From contig CM072090.1 of assembly GCA_036850905.1 (NCBI GenBank), forward strand, positions 40,127,455-40,191,454: DNA of 64,000 nt, read 5' to 3'. Under the pieces are notes generated by a model. That model saw only the letters and a program-made list of their open reading frames with translations. It did no database searches and had not been told where the DNA came from. Below, piece by piece: positions 46,152 through 57,684 of the stretch (positions are counted from its first letter, which is position 1; every line of letters begins with the position of its first letter). Origin of the DNA: Luffa acutangula. Its lineage: Eukaryota; Streptophyta; Magnoliopsida; Cucurbitales; Cucurbitaceae. The translations under genes were made by a program, and so were the position numbers.

Positions 46152-46600
46152 TTCCTTGCGAATAGGTGGTGGAATTGAGGATTTCCTTGCGGAATCAATG
46201 CTGCAGAATCAAATGGAGAGAAAGGAAGATGAAGATCAAAGAAGAAGGATGCATTATCAGAGAAAGAATCGAGATCATTCTGGATTTGGACCTCCCATTG
46301 AGATGCCAACTGAAATGGGAAATGGAAAACTCTTCGCAGTATCGATGATGATTTTGGGGATTCACATCTAAATCAGTTTTCCATTTTTTTTTTTATTTAA
46401 TGTTTTTTTCTTTTTCCTAATTTCATGTTTATTTTATTTGTTTTGGTTTTATAAAATATATATTTTTTTGGTTAATGGTACTCAAATCATTTTTGTAACG
46501 ATTTAATCTTCGTACTTACAATTTTGTAACAATTTAGTCTCTGTATTTTAAAATTTGTAACGATTTAATCTTTGAAAATTAACGTTAATTAAGATTTAAT
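46152..46600 (-). promoter_or_regulatory. Presumed BTB gene promoter and 5' UTR
   Basis: The only non-transposon DNA between the BTB start and the LINE/SINE. No clear TATA. 46490-46575 (TTGTAACGATTTAATC-type repeats) is inverted relative to 57400-57500 beyond the LINE, so an older foldback repeat flanks the insertion site. Confidence 0.4.
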
Positions 46601-47886
46601 ATTTTTTTTTAGTACCAACAACATTTGAGGGTTCTCTCCTCTGTTTTGAGGAGTCTCTCAGGCGTTCTGCTGCCTGTTTTCTCCTTCTGTATTGAAGGTT
46701 ACTGTCAGCCATGGATATAGTCGAAAAACTCACAGCACTCAAACTCTCACAGAAGGAATCTAGTGGAATAAGCACATCGGAGTTAGGAGTGCAAGAAAAT
46801 AATGACAAGCTCCAATATTGTCTAGTTGGGAAGGTTGTCTCTCAAAGAATTATCAATATTGAAGCTTTTAGAAGAACTATGAAAAAAGTATGGAAGTTTT
46901 GCCGTGGGATAGCCATCGATAATGTTGGGGACAATCTCTTTCTTATTAACCCACAATCCGACTCGGCAAGGGACAAAATTGAGGAGGAAAGCTCGTGGTG
47001 TTTTGACGGCAATTTAATCATTCTCAAACGTCCAACCACATTCGACATGCCTGAAGAAATTATTTTTGATGATGACGTTCAGTTTTGGGTTCAATTCCAC
47101 CATTTACCTCTTGGGTTACGAACAGGCATTGTGGCACAAAAGCTCGGGAGCCGTTTAGGGATAGTTCAGAGAATAGATACTAATGATATGGATGAATGTT
47201 GGGGTCGTTTTCTAAGGGTTCGGGTCAAGATGAAGATCAACGAGCCATTATGCAGGGGTCTAACTATAAACGATGGACCATCTAAAAAGATTTTGGTGGC
47301 GATTAAGTACGAGAGATTACCAGACTTTTGCTACTACTGTGGTATGATCGATCACAATGACGGCTCGTGCCCCCAACTAAAATTGCAAGCAAAGCCAGAA
47401 AAACGTTTGGGTCATGGATGAGAGCTGCTACTCCTCCGAGATAAAATCGTTTTCACGCTAATGGCCGAGGATTTGAAGGAAACCGAGGGGGACAAGGACG
47501 TTTTGGGACCAGAAAATGGGGTAAGCAGTCCTGGCGATCTGAAGCAATGGAGGAGGAAGACGAATCCACTCACGAAGATGAATCAGATTCTCAAGATTCT
47601 GGCGGAAGTGATGGTGAACAGCAAACTGAAACTACTCGCCGGACAAACACCGTGACTGATTCCGACGAACCTCCACCGCAATTAAAATCTACAACGGCAA
47701 ACACGAGTATTAATTGTCATATCCCCCTCAATAATGCCAATTTTGTAGATTCTTTCCTTATCAATGCAGATGGCGACAATTGCGGCAAGGATGGGGGAGG
47801 TTTTAACAGCACCAACGAACATAAATACCAAAGTCTCAGCAAAGCCAATAATGAAGAAGGGAATGGCAACGACGGTTTTAATAAAA

Positions 47887-50355
47887 GGAAATTTGTAATG
47901 GGTAGCAATATCAAGCTAAATATTAGCAAATATAGCATTTATTAAAAATATTTGCAAATATGGCAAAATTTTTTAATTAGTTTTTTATATTCCCGTTTTG
48001 CCCCTAATTTGCGCACGCGCTCTGTTCTGTTTCTTCTTTCTGTTTTTTTTTGCTTCTCTGTCGACTTCACTCTCTATCCTCGTTCACTGTTTGCTTCTCT
48101 GTCGAGTTCCCAAACAGTGAACTCTCTCGACTTCACTCTCTATCCTCGTCTCTTCCGATCGTCGACGCCTCTTTCAGTCGTCGGATTTTCAGGGATCTCG
48201 CTGGAAAGAAAATTCGAAAGGATTTTATCAATTTATCATTTCAGGGATTTCAGGGATTTCAACATCTCGAAAGGTTTCAACATTTCAATTTGTAAGTGAT
48301 AGAAGATATATAGAATGTATTTGTGATAGAAAGGTTTTCTATACAGATAGATTCTATCAGAAGATTTTCTATAAAGCTTCTATAGTGATAGATTTCTATC
48401 ATCTATCAGTGATAGAAAGTTTTCTATCACATATAGAATCTATCTATCTGTGATAGAAAGTTTTCTATCGTAGATAGATTCTATCTGTGATAGAAAGCTT
48501 TTTATCACAGATAGATTCTATCTGTGATAGAGATTTCTATCAAATAGATTCTATCAATAGAAGATTTCTATCACTGATAGAAAACTTATATTAGTGATAG
48601 AAAGTCTTTCTATTATAATAGAAAGTGATAGAATATTTTTTCTATCAATGATAGAATATATTACACTGATAGAAGATTAAGTATAGAAACAAATCACCAA
48701 ATAGAAAACTAATAGCCAAAGAATCTATGGAATAGACATAGACACCGATAGAAAACCAACATTAACTTTCTATCAGTGATAAAAAGTTTTCTATCACTGA
48801 TACATTCTATCACTTCACTGATAGATTCTATCAGTGATAGAAAACTTTTCTATCAGTGAGAATAGAAAGCTTTCAGTTTCTATCAGTGAGAATAGAAAGC
48901 TTTCACTGATAGAAAACTTTCTATCATCACTGATAGATTCTATCAATGATAGAAAACTTTTCTATCAGTGTTTGTGACAAATACTAAACAAAAATCAAAC
49001 AACAACCATAGAAAAACACCAGTAAATGAAAAACAACAACATTTAATCTATAGTGACAAATACAAAACAAAAATCAAACGACAACCATAGAAAAACACCA
49101 ATAAATTCAAAACAAAAACTTTCTTAAAGTTTTCTATCAGTGATAGAAAACTTTTCTATCAGTGAAGAAACAGACACAATATAGAAAACCAACCAAGAGA
49201 ACCGAAAGTGGCAAATACAAACTGATAGAAGAAAACCACCAACATTTATAGAAACTTTCTATCAGTGAGAAAGTTTTCTATCACTGATAGTTTCACTGAT
49301 AGAAAACTTTCTATCACTGATAGATTCTATCAGTGATAGAAAACTTTTCTATCAGTGATGGAAATATTCTCACTCATAGAAAAAAACAAAAACTTGTGAC
49401 AAATACAAAACAAAAATCAACAATAAATGAAAAACAACAACATTTAATCTATAGTGACAAATACAAAACAAAAATCAAACGACAACCATAGAAAAACACC
49501 AATAAATTCAAAACAACATTTATAGAAACTTTCTTAAAACTTTCTATCACTGATAGAAAAATTTTCTATCACTGATAGATTCTATCAGTGATAGTTCTCA
49601 CTGATAGAAACAGACACAATATAGAAAACCAACCAAAATTTATAGAGAACTGAAAGTGGCAAATACAAAATAGAAGAAAACCAACATTTATAGAAAACAA
49701 ACACCTACACTGATAGAAAGTGGTAGAAAACAAACACCTACCCTGATAGAAAGTGGTCTTTCTACTGATAGAATCTATCTCTATTATTGATAGAAAGTTT
49801 CTATCACTTAGAAAGACTTCTATCAGATAGAAAGTCAAATAGAATCTCATATCATAAATGAAACAACACTAAATAAACACCCACCAAACAACAACTAAAC
49901 AGAAACCAGATAGAAAATCAACACTTATAGAGAGAAAGTGAAATGCAAATACAACAACCAAAAATCAGTGAACATCAATCAAATATCAGTGATTCGAAAA
50001 TGTAAAATCTAACTGATAGAAAACCTAACAAAAAACAACCTAACTGATAGAAATCGAAGAAAAAAAAAGAAAAAGGATGAGCGAAAACAAACCGAAGACG
50101 AACGTGCCGAACGAACAAATCGGAGAAGACGAAAGAACCGGAGAAGACGAAAGAAGACTGATAGAAAAAATGAGAAGCCTGATAGAAGAGATGGAGAAGC
50201 TGATAGAAGAGATCGACGGTTCAGGGTTAAAAAAAAGGACATGTTAGTAAATTCACATTCCAAAACTTAAAATTTTGCCATTTTTGCAAAAAATTTTACC
50301 GGTCCGCTAAATGTGCAAATATTTTGGGCCGGTTTGCTATATTTGCAACCGGCCC
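47887..50355. mobile_element. Non-autonomous Mutator-like element, copy 2
   Basis: A 2469-bp insertion with a perfect 9-bp duplication TTAATAAAA (47878-47886, 50356-50364). The left end GGAAATTTGTAATGGGTAGC matches the right end of MULE 1 reversed. The right end TTTGCTATATTTGCAACCGGCCC matches the left end of MULE 1 reversed. It is therefore the same family in opposite orientation, filled with a long TGATAG array. A CT-rich stretch (48025-48200) may be another captured 5' region. Confidence 0.88.
48295..49850. repeat. Long TATCAGTGATAGAAA array in MULE 2
   Basis: Dozens of copies of the CTATCA-N-TGATAG palindrome with AAAACTTTTCTATCAGTGA-like spacers, plus longer internal repeats. One is the segment AATACAAAACAAAAATCAAA with neighbours at about 49050 and 49455. 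Confidence 0.95.
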
Positions 50356-50965
50356 TTAATAAAATAGGGCAAATGCCAAGCAAAGTCAATAATGAGGATG
50401 GTGGGCTTGAAACACATGAAGGGCCCATTTCAATCAATCAACACCAAATGCCATTTGTTGAGCCCATTTCAAAAGAAAATATACTTACAGCCCAAAACAA
50501 TACCAACTCTCCTCAGCCTAATATTTCTTTCCTAACTCATGCAGACATTATTGAAAACAAATTGAGCTTCAATGGAGATCAAACAAAATTTATCCCAGGC
50601 CCAAACCACGATACAATTTTGATGGATGAGGATTTTCAAGAAATTGAGCCCAGATCGAAGGTGATGTTGACGGACACTCACAAGCAACTCAGAGATGAAG
50701 ATTCTGCATGTGCCAAAGAGGAATTTCGAGCAGTTGAAAAATCATTTACTGATGATCAAAAACCATTAAAAAGTTGGAAGAGGGTTCAGAGGGACCCCAT
50801 CACGCCCGACCATTCCACACCACAATCAATACAGCGTTCAATAAAAAAGAGGGTGGCAGATGATGATCAATTGGAAGGCAATTCTGGCAAGAAATTCAAA
50901 TCACTAATTCCATTAAACAATGGAATTCTATCGGTGGAGCCTGATCAGCAAGCCCGCCGGGCGCC

Positions 50966-53900
50966 ATGAAAATATTCAGTTGGAATGCTCGGGGGGCGGG
51001 GAACCCTCGAACATTCCGAGCACTAAAAGATTTAGTGCGAGAAAAAAATCCTCAGGTTGTGTTTTTAATGGAAACAAAGTCTAATCAATGTCGTATGAAT
51101 ACTCTTAAAGAGACTCTTATGTTTCAAAATGTTTTTGTAGTAAATTGTACTGGATTAAGTGGTGGACTAGCTTTATTTTGACATTCTTCTGTTAATCTAA
51201 ATATTATTTCCTATTCCAAAGTGCACATTGATACTAATATCGAATTTCAAGGTAAATTGTTTAGATTCACAGGATTGTATGGCGAACCGAAGCAAGAAAA
51301 TCGTCACTTATCTTGGACGTTACTACGACGTCTTGCAGACATACCTCATTCAGCATGGATGGTAGCAGGAGATCTAAATGCAATAACCCAAGCTAATGAA
51401 AAGGACGGAGGAGGAGATTTCGAGATATCTCAAAGCCAAAATTTTTTGAATGCCTTAAACGACTGCGCCCTACGAGACCTCGGTTTCAAGGGCAACCGAT
51501 TCACGTGGCGAAATAACCAGCCTGGAATGGCTTTTATTCGTAAAAGACTGGATAGATGTATCGGTAATGTTGATTTCTTGAATCTTTATCATTCTGTCAC
51601 TATTAATCATCTTGGTTTTTTGTCTTCAGATCACAGAGTTATTGAAGTTGTTTTACAAGACACCGAAGACCCTCAATCTGCAAGAAACAAAATACACCAC
51701 TTCAAATTTGAAGAATCATGGACTCTCCATGAGGATTGTGTTTCAACAATTCAGGTTGGGTGGGAAAAAGGTGGTGGAGATGATTCGCCTGATAATTACT
51801 CACCCGCATTCGAAGTGTGTCTGAGGAGCTAAAGAGGTGGGGGAGGAACAAAATAGGAAAATTCAAAACAAGAATCACAGAGGCTAAAAGGAAAATTGAG
51901 GCGCTAAATGAGGGGCGAATGGAAGGAAATGCGCAAGCCATTTTAAAGACGGAAGAGAAAAGGTTGGATAACATTCTAATGGAGGAAGAAATTTACTGGA
52001 AACAACGCTCACGAGAAGACTGGCTCAAATGGGGAGATCGAAACACCAAATGGTTCCACTCCAAAGCCACACACCGACGTCAGAAGAATAAAATCCAGAA
52101 CATAACAGATTCCAATGGGCACTGTTTTGAAAACAGGGAAGATATCGAGCGTATTTTCCTTCATTATTATTCTGAACTTTTTAAATCTTCTACTTTAAAT
52201 GTGCAGGTGATTGACGAAATCTTACAAGCTACTTCAACAAGAGTTTCAGACGATATGAATTCGCAGTTAGATCGTGTTTTCGTAGCTACAGAGGTGGAGG
52301 AAGTGTTAAAACAAATGCATCCGACCAAAGCACCTGGCCCAGACGGGTTACCAGCTCTCTTCTATCAAAGATATTGGAATATAGTAGGAGAGAGGGTGAT
52401 CAGCACATGCCTTCGATGTCTTAATGAGGGGGAAATGCCAGAAAAACTCAATGCAACAACGATTGTCCTCATTCCGAAAAGGAAAAACCCGAGCACGGTG
52501 AACGACTATCGTCCTATTAGTTTATGCAATGTGTGTTATAAAATCATTGCTAAAGTGCTTGCTAATAGATTAAAAATAATTATCCATTCTATTATTTCTG
52601 AAAATCAAAGTGCGTTTGTTCTGTTGGGATTGGTGCCCTAAAACTCGTAGATAGTGAATGTTAAACGAATTATATACTTATTCGATAAAGGTGTTATCGA
52701 GATTGATTCAGTAAAAGTCATTACTGAATAAATTAAATTGCACATATAATAACCCAAATCCAATAAACTAAGATCCATGGCTATAGGATGAACACTTGAG
52801 CTTTATGTAGAGACATAAAAGTGGATCAAGCTTGAGTAATAGCCAAAACGGTCTATAGTATAGGAATAGGGTTGGGTACCTTATTCTGGAGACACTATGA
52901 GACGCGACCCACTTTATAGATGGTATAGACGATGTGATCCTAAATCGTCCATGTAGAGACATGCGAGTGGGGGCGTCCTGTGCAATGAGTTTGCATAAGA
53001 CCAGGACCGAGAAATAAGTCGCTCTCGCTTTATAACACCGTTTACTGACGAGACTGACTATTTCATGTGATGACCTAGGTAACTCGATCTTAATCCTGAG
53101 CTAACTATGAACTCCTGTTTATTCGGGCTTATCCTTAGATCTGCATAGGTGAGAGTGGCTCAGTATCGCCGACTCAATAAGCCTCCAATTTCAGGGATAG
53201 GAACGGGTAGATAGCTGGGGACATAGTCGTGCAAGAAGGAATTCACTCCTACCCGAATAAGGGATAGTAGAGAGGTTGTTCCCTTAAGTGCTGACTCCGG
53301 GGCTTGAACAAAGGGATCCCGCCCTCTCATTGGCCCGAGAGGGACTCGGTTTATTGGTTGGACCATAAACCAATTGTTCATTAGAGGATCAGTGGGACTT
53401 AAGGAACTAGAAGTACTATAGGGGTAAAACGGCTTATTGACCTAGCTATAGCTACGAACAACCTGTGAAAGATCGACTTACTAATCATGGTTAAATCAAG
53501 TGGACGGAAATATATCTATAGTGAGGGGAGTGCAACTATCGGGCTATAGTGGAGTATCCCGATAGTTAACGAATGTTGGCTAGCTTGGACAATGAGATTA
53601 GTCGGTTAGCCTCGAATCGTTGGAGCCCATGATCTATAGGTCCATTAGGTCCCCCTACTAGCTCATATCGGAATTAAGCCTAGAACAAAAGATAGGAAGC
53701 TTTGAATCGTTCAAAATCGGGAAAAAGGGTATTATCGTAAATTGTGTTTGACACAATAATTTAATTATGAATTAAATTAGAAAATGAGAGATGAAGTATT
53801 TAAAAGTGTTTTGAATACTATATATATGTATTATGAATCATATATATGGAATTGCACAAGATAACAAAGATTAATTAGATTAATCATATCAAAATTAATT

Positions 53901-56900
53901 TGAAAATTTTCAAATTAATTACCAAGCAATCAATTTCAATTAGAATTGAAATTGGGGGTAATTTGCAAGCTTGAAATTTGATTTCAATTTGAATTTAGTG
54001 GACTTAGTTGGAAATCCACTTAATGCATGATCATTCAAAGTGGAAAGACAACTCACTCATGCATTGTTGCATGTCTTGTGTAATGTACACCTAGAATCCA
54101 CTTGAGCTTGCAAATACACCATGTGTCTTGTGTCTTGAGGCTTGGCTTTGCATGGAGAATGTCTTTAAAAGGAGTTTGAATCATATTCAAACATAAGAGA
54201 GCCATTTCCTTAATGTTATGCTGCTGGAATTTGGACTCAAAGTTCTCTCATCTCTCATTCTTCTCCATTGTTTGATGCTTCAAGCATTCCCTTCCCATTC
54301 CCTATCTTATATAGACTCCCACAAGTCGTTCTTGACCCGGAGTATAGTAGGGAAGACTCTAGAGGTTGTCCAAGGAGCATAGGAGAGGCAAACACCACAA
54401 GGAGTTCAACATAAGTGAGCTACAAAGGTTGGTGTTTTCTAAACTCTCTATTCTGTCTTTTCTAGAGCATGCATGCTTTAGGAGTAAAATTGAATGTCTT
54501 AAGTGCTTTCGATCTTCAATTGCTTCCGCATGTGTAATATGTACAATTTAATTTATTCAGTAATGACTTTTACTGAATCAATCTCGATAACACCTTTATG
54601 TTCCTGGTAGACTGATAGCTGATAATGTTATTGTCGGTTTCGAATGCTTACATTATATTAAAGACTCAAAATCTAAGAAAAATGCTTTTGCATCAATCAA
54701 ACTGGACATGAGTAAAGCATATGATAGAGTGGAGTGGGTGTTTCTAAAAAGTATAATGGCAAAAATTGGCTTTAGTTCATCGTGGATAAAGAGGATTGGA
54801 ATGTGTGTTGAGTCTGTGTCATTTTCAATTCTTATTAATGGCAACTGTTCTGAAACTTTTAAACCCACCCGAGGGCTTAGACAGGGTGACCATTTATCTC
54901 CTTATTTGTTTCTCATGTGTGTTGAGGGTCTGTCCAGTCTTTTAAAAAAGGCTGAGATATCTCATAACATTTTAGGGCTTCAAATTGCCAGAACGACACC
55001 ATCTATTTCTCACCTCTTTTTTGCAGATGATAGTCTTTTATTTTTAAAAGTGCGAAAGGATGAATTTAATGAGATGCAACGGATCTTGAAAGTATATGAG
55101 GCAGCAACAGGTCAGATCGTCAATTTTGATAAATCGGAGATACCCTTTGGGAAGGGAGTGGCTAGCAACACAAAAGTCTGTTTAGCCAACATATTGGGAG
55201 TCAAAATAGTCCAAGACCATGGAAAATATCTTGGATGCCCATCTTCTCTTTCTAGAAACAAGAAAGCCCCGCTGAGCTATATTGCTACTAAGGTTCAAAA
55301 GGTGTTGCAAGGCTGGAAAGGAAAGTTACTTTCTACAGCTGGAAAAGAGGTTCTGATAAAGGCGGTAGCTCAGGCAATTCCCACCTACACTCTCACATGT
55401 TTCAAACTTCCACAAGGGTGTTGTCATGATTTGAACAGGTTGATGGCTAACTTCTGGTGGGGCAGTTCAGAGCAAGGGAGGAAAATTCACTGGCTAAAAT
55501 GGGAAGAAATGACAAAACCAAAGGATAGAGGAGGGATGAGTTTCAGAGACATTAGGCTGTTTAACCAGGCGTTATTGGCAAAACATACATGGAGACTGCT
55601 ATATAGACCTCAATCTCTTATGGCCCAAATTCTAAAAGCCAGATATTTTCCTCAAGAAGAGTTTCTAAAGGCAAAGTTGGGGGGCAGACCATCCTATGTT
55701 TGGAGGGGGATTATATGGGGACGAGAGCTAGCAATAAAGGGAGGACGTTGGAGAGTTGGAGACGGCGAATCTATTGACCTTTATGATGATCAGTGGATCC
55801 CGAGACCGAAAACTTTCAAGTTGCTCTCCCCTCAAAGGCAGTTAACTGATCGTAAAGTTAAAAGCCTTTTCACAGGTAGCCAATCTTGGAATATTCAGTT
55901 GCTAACAGATTTTTTTTGTGCAGGATGATGTGGACAAAATCCAAGATATTCCAATTGCAGGTGATAACTTTCTAGATGCTTTCTTTTGGCATTATGACAA
56001 AACAGGAAAGTATACAGTCAGGAGCGGATACAAACTTGCAATAGACAACCTTCATGAGGCGTCCTCATCTGTGGATTCTTACAACTCTCCTTGGTGGAAA
56101 ACTTTATGGATGCTAAATATTCCTAACAAACTTAAGGTTTTCGCTTGGCGTGCTAGCTTGAACATTCTGCCGACTATGATGAATCTTGCAAAGCGTCGAG
56201 TCCAAAATGATCCTCGTTGCCCAATGTGTGGAAAAGAAAACGAAACAGTTCTCCATGCATTATGGGCCTGTAATAAGGTAAAAAAGCACTGGGCACAGTG
56301 GAGCCCAGTGCAATCTCTCCTAAACACCTATTTTGATGATACTCTTGATCTTTTCTGAGGTATCAGGAAGATTCTAATTCTGATGAACTGGCAACCTTCG
56401 TGGCAATCATATGGTCCATATGGAACTATAGAAATAAAGTTGTTTCCTAGGGCAACCGAATCTACTTCCATCAGAAATATGACCCTATTGATTGGGCATC
56501 AGCTTACATTTCAGAATTTGTGGAGACTCAAGCTAAGCAACAAGGAGAACGAGAGCGACCGAGAGAGGCCGGTGATCACCACCAAGATTTGTGGACTCCG
56601 CCACCCCACAACCACCTCAAGTTGAACGTGGATGCAGCTTTAACAAATGGAGAAATGGGATCGGGCATGATCATCAGAAACGCAAAGGGTGAATCGATGG
56701 CGATCGCAGAACATTACAGAAGAACAAGTTGTTCAGTGGATTGGGCAGAAGCTCATGCACTTGTAGAGGGTGTTCGGTTAGCAATGGATTCAGGATTATC
56801 TCCAGTTTGGGCAGAAATGGATTCAAAAATTGTGTGGAATCTACTTCACGACTGTGACCATCATCACAATGAGATTGCTCCCCTAATTCACCAGCTCAAG

Positions 56901-57104
56901 AGACTAGCCATTGAAAAGCACATTAGAGGGTTTCTTCTGACTCCAAGGGACAGAAACAAAGCTGCACACCAGTTAGCTACCCACGCTCGCACAATGAAAC
57001 ACTCTGAAGTTTGGTTAGAAGATTGTCCTCCTTGGGCTCTCAGCATTATAGCTCAAGATATGCCTCATCGGGACGTTCCAACCCTTTCCTTTATTTCTTT
57101 GTAA
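50966..57104 (+). pseudogene. LINE ORF2 (endonuclease, reverse transcriptase, RNase H), broken
   Basis: The ATG at 50966 overlaps the ORF1 stop (ATGA). Endonuclease: MKIFSWNARGAGNPRTFRAL, VVFLMETK, GDLNAI, FLSSDHRVIE. An in-frame TGA at 51179 stands where Trp is usual in GLALFW, and a frameshift lies near 51820. Reverse transcriptase: HPTKAPGPDGLPALFYQRYW, IVLIPKRKNPSTVNDYRPIS, then interrupted at 52621. It resumes at 54604 with GRLIADN, KLDMSKAYDRVEW, RGLRQGDHLSPYLF and the catalytic FADD (about 55020). A further frameshift lies in a T run at about 55915. The zinc-binding domain (KVFAWRASLNILPT, CPMCGKENETVLHALWAC) and a plant RNase H (LNVDAA, WAEAHALVEGVRLA) end at 57104. Confidence 0.92.
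52622..54598. mobile_element. 2-kb insertion with a perfect 55-bp inverted repeat
   Basis: Splits LINE ORF2 between the codons for FV and PG. The bases TGTTC occur at both borders (52617-52621, 54599-54603), consistent with a 5-bp duplication. It begins TGTTGGGATTGGTGCCCTAA, LTR-like. A 55-bp segment at 52686-52740 is exactly inverted at 54544-54598, and the right arm ends exactly at the element border while the left arm lies 64 bp inside. Each arm contains the hairpin CAGTAAAAGTCATTACTG. It could be a solo LTR with an odd end or an unclassified foldback element. No coding region is supported. Confidence 0.75.
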
Positions 57105-57157
57105 TTGTTTTTTATGTTTGTTTTAATCTGTTTCTTCCCAAAAAAAAAAAAAAAAAA

Positions 57158-57235
57158 ACATTTGAGGTGGGGGATTCGAACCTCCTATCTCTTACATGTC
57201 TGCCAATTACGATTGAGTTATGATCCATTTGACAA
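57158..57235 (-). mobile_element. SINE, part beyond the LINE
   Basis: Minus-strand tRNA-like boxes: GGAGGTTCGAATCCCCCAC (B box) and an ATAACTCAATCGTAATTGGC-like A box. The SINE tail TTTTTTTTTAGTACCAACAAC lies on the other side of the LINE at about 46600-46620, so the LINE inserted into this SINE. It matches the complete copy at 60639. Confidence 0.75.
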
Positions 57236-57547
57236 GATTTAACTAAATTTTTTATTTGGATAAATCAATAAAACTAATTTGAGATCCAATAAGTTAATAA
57301 ACTATAAAGTCAAATCATTAAATAATAAAAATCAACATTTAACTTTGATGATTTTTTTTGCAGCAAGGAATAAATTGTTGCTAATTTAAAAGTACAAGAA
57401 CTAAATTGTTACTTATTAAAGTTCAGGGATTAAATTGTTACAAAATTGATAATACATGAACTAAATCATTACAAATCAAAGTTCAATGACTAAAGTGTTA
57501 CTTTCATGAAAGTTCAGAAATTAAAAGTGATCTTTAACCATTTTTTT
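57236..57547. other. Intergenic with TTACAAATTGAT repeats
   Basis: Repeated phrases of the type GAACTAAATTGTTAC, the inverted counterpart of 46490-46575. No gene. Confidence 0.5.
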
Positions 57548-57655
57548 TAACGTATTTTTAGTACAATAATATTCGGGTGGGGTGATTCGAACCTCTCACC
57601 TCTTAGTTGGGTTGGTTGGGAGTACATGTCAATTATTGCTAAAAGTTCACTTTAT
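57548..57655 (-). mobile_element. Second SINE of the same family
   Basis: On the minus strand GAGAGGTTCGAATCACCCCA forms a B box. The tail carries TTTTTAGTACAATAATATTCGG. The A-box region is degenerate (AGCAATAATTGACATGTAC). Confidence 0.7.
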
Positions 57656-57684
57656 CAAATATTTTTTAGTTGAACAATTATGAG

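Larger units (their letters stand above)
46711..50969 (+). pseudogene. LINE ORF1 (split by MULE)
   Basis: Starts MDIVEKLTALKLSQKESSG. It has a DUF4283-type domain (WKFCRGIAIDNVGDNLFLI, VQFWVQFHHLPLGLRTG), then ERLPDFCYYCGMIDHNDGSC, a CCHC-like knuckle. A frameshift near 47405 follows (the expected FGSWMRA reads in another frame). The acidic/Asn-rich tail is cut at 47886 by the MULE and resumes at 50365 (GQMPSKVNNEDGG). It ends RRAP with a stop at 50967-50969. Confidence 0.85.
46631..57157 (+). mobile_element. L1-type LINE with two nested insertions
   Basis: Flanked by an 11-bp duplication AACATTTGAGG (46620-46630 and 57157-57167), with a poly(A) tail of about 19 at the 3' end. Without the nested MULE (47887-50355) and the element at 52622-54598 it is about 6 kb, the usual plant L1 length. 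It has an ORF1 with a CCHC knuckle, and an ORF2 with endonuclease, reverse transcriptase, a zinc-binding C-terminal domain and RNase H. Several stops and frameshifts show it is dead. Confidence 0.93.

Noticed and set aside
47952..48299. 115-codon frame at the left of MULE 2
   Set aside because: CT-rich repeated sequence with a duplicated phrase; no domain recognised.
48295..49850. The CTATCAGTGATAG core matches the bacterial tet operator core, raising the idea of a transgene array
   Set aside because: Copies are highly varied, spacing is irregular, the full operator with its flanks is absent, and the arrays lie inside MULEs with 9-bp duplications at several loci.
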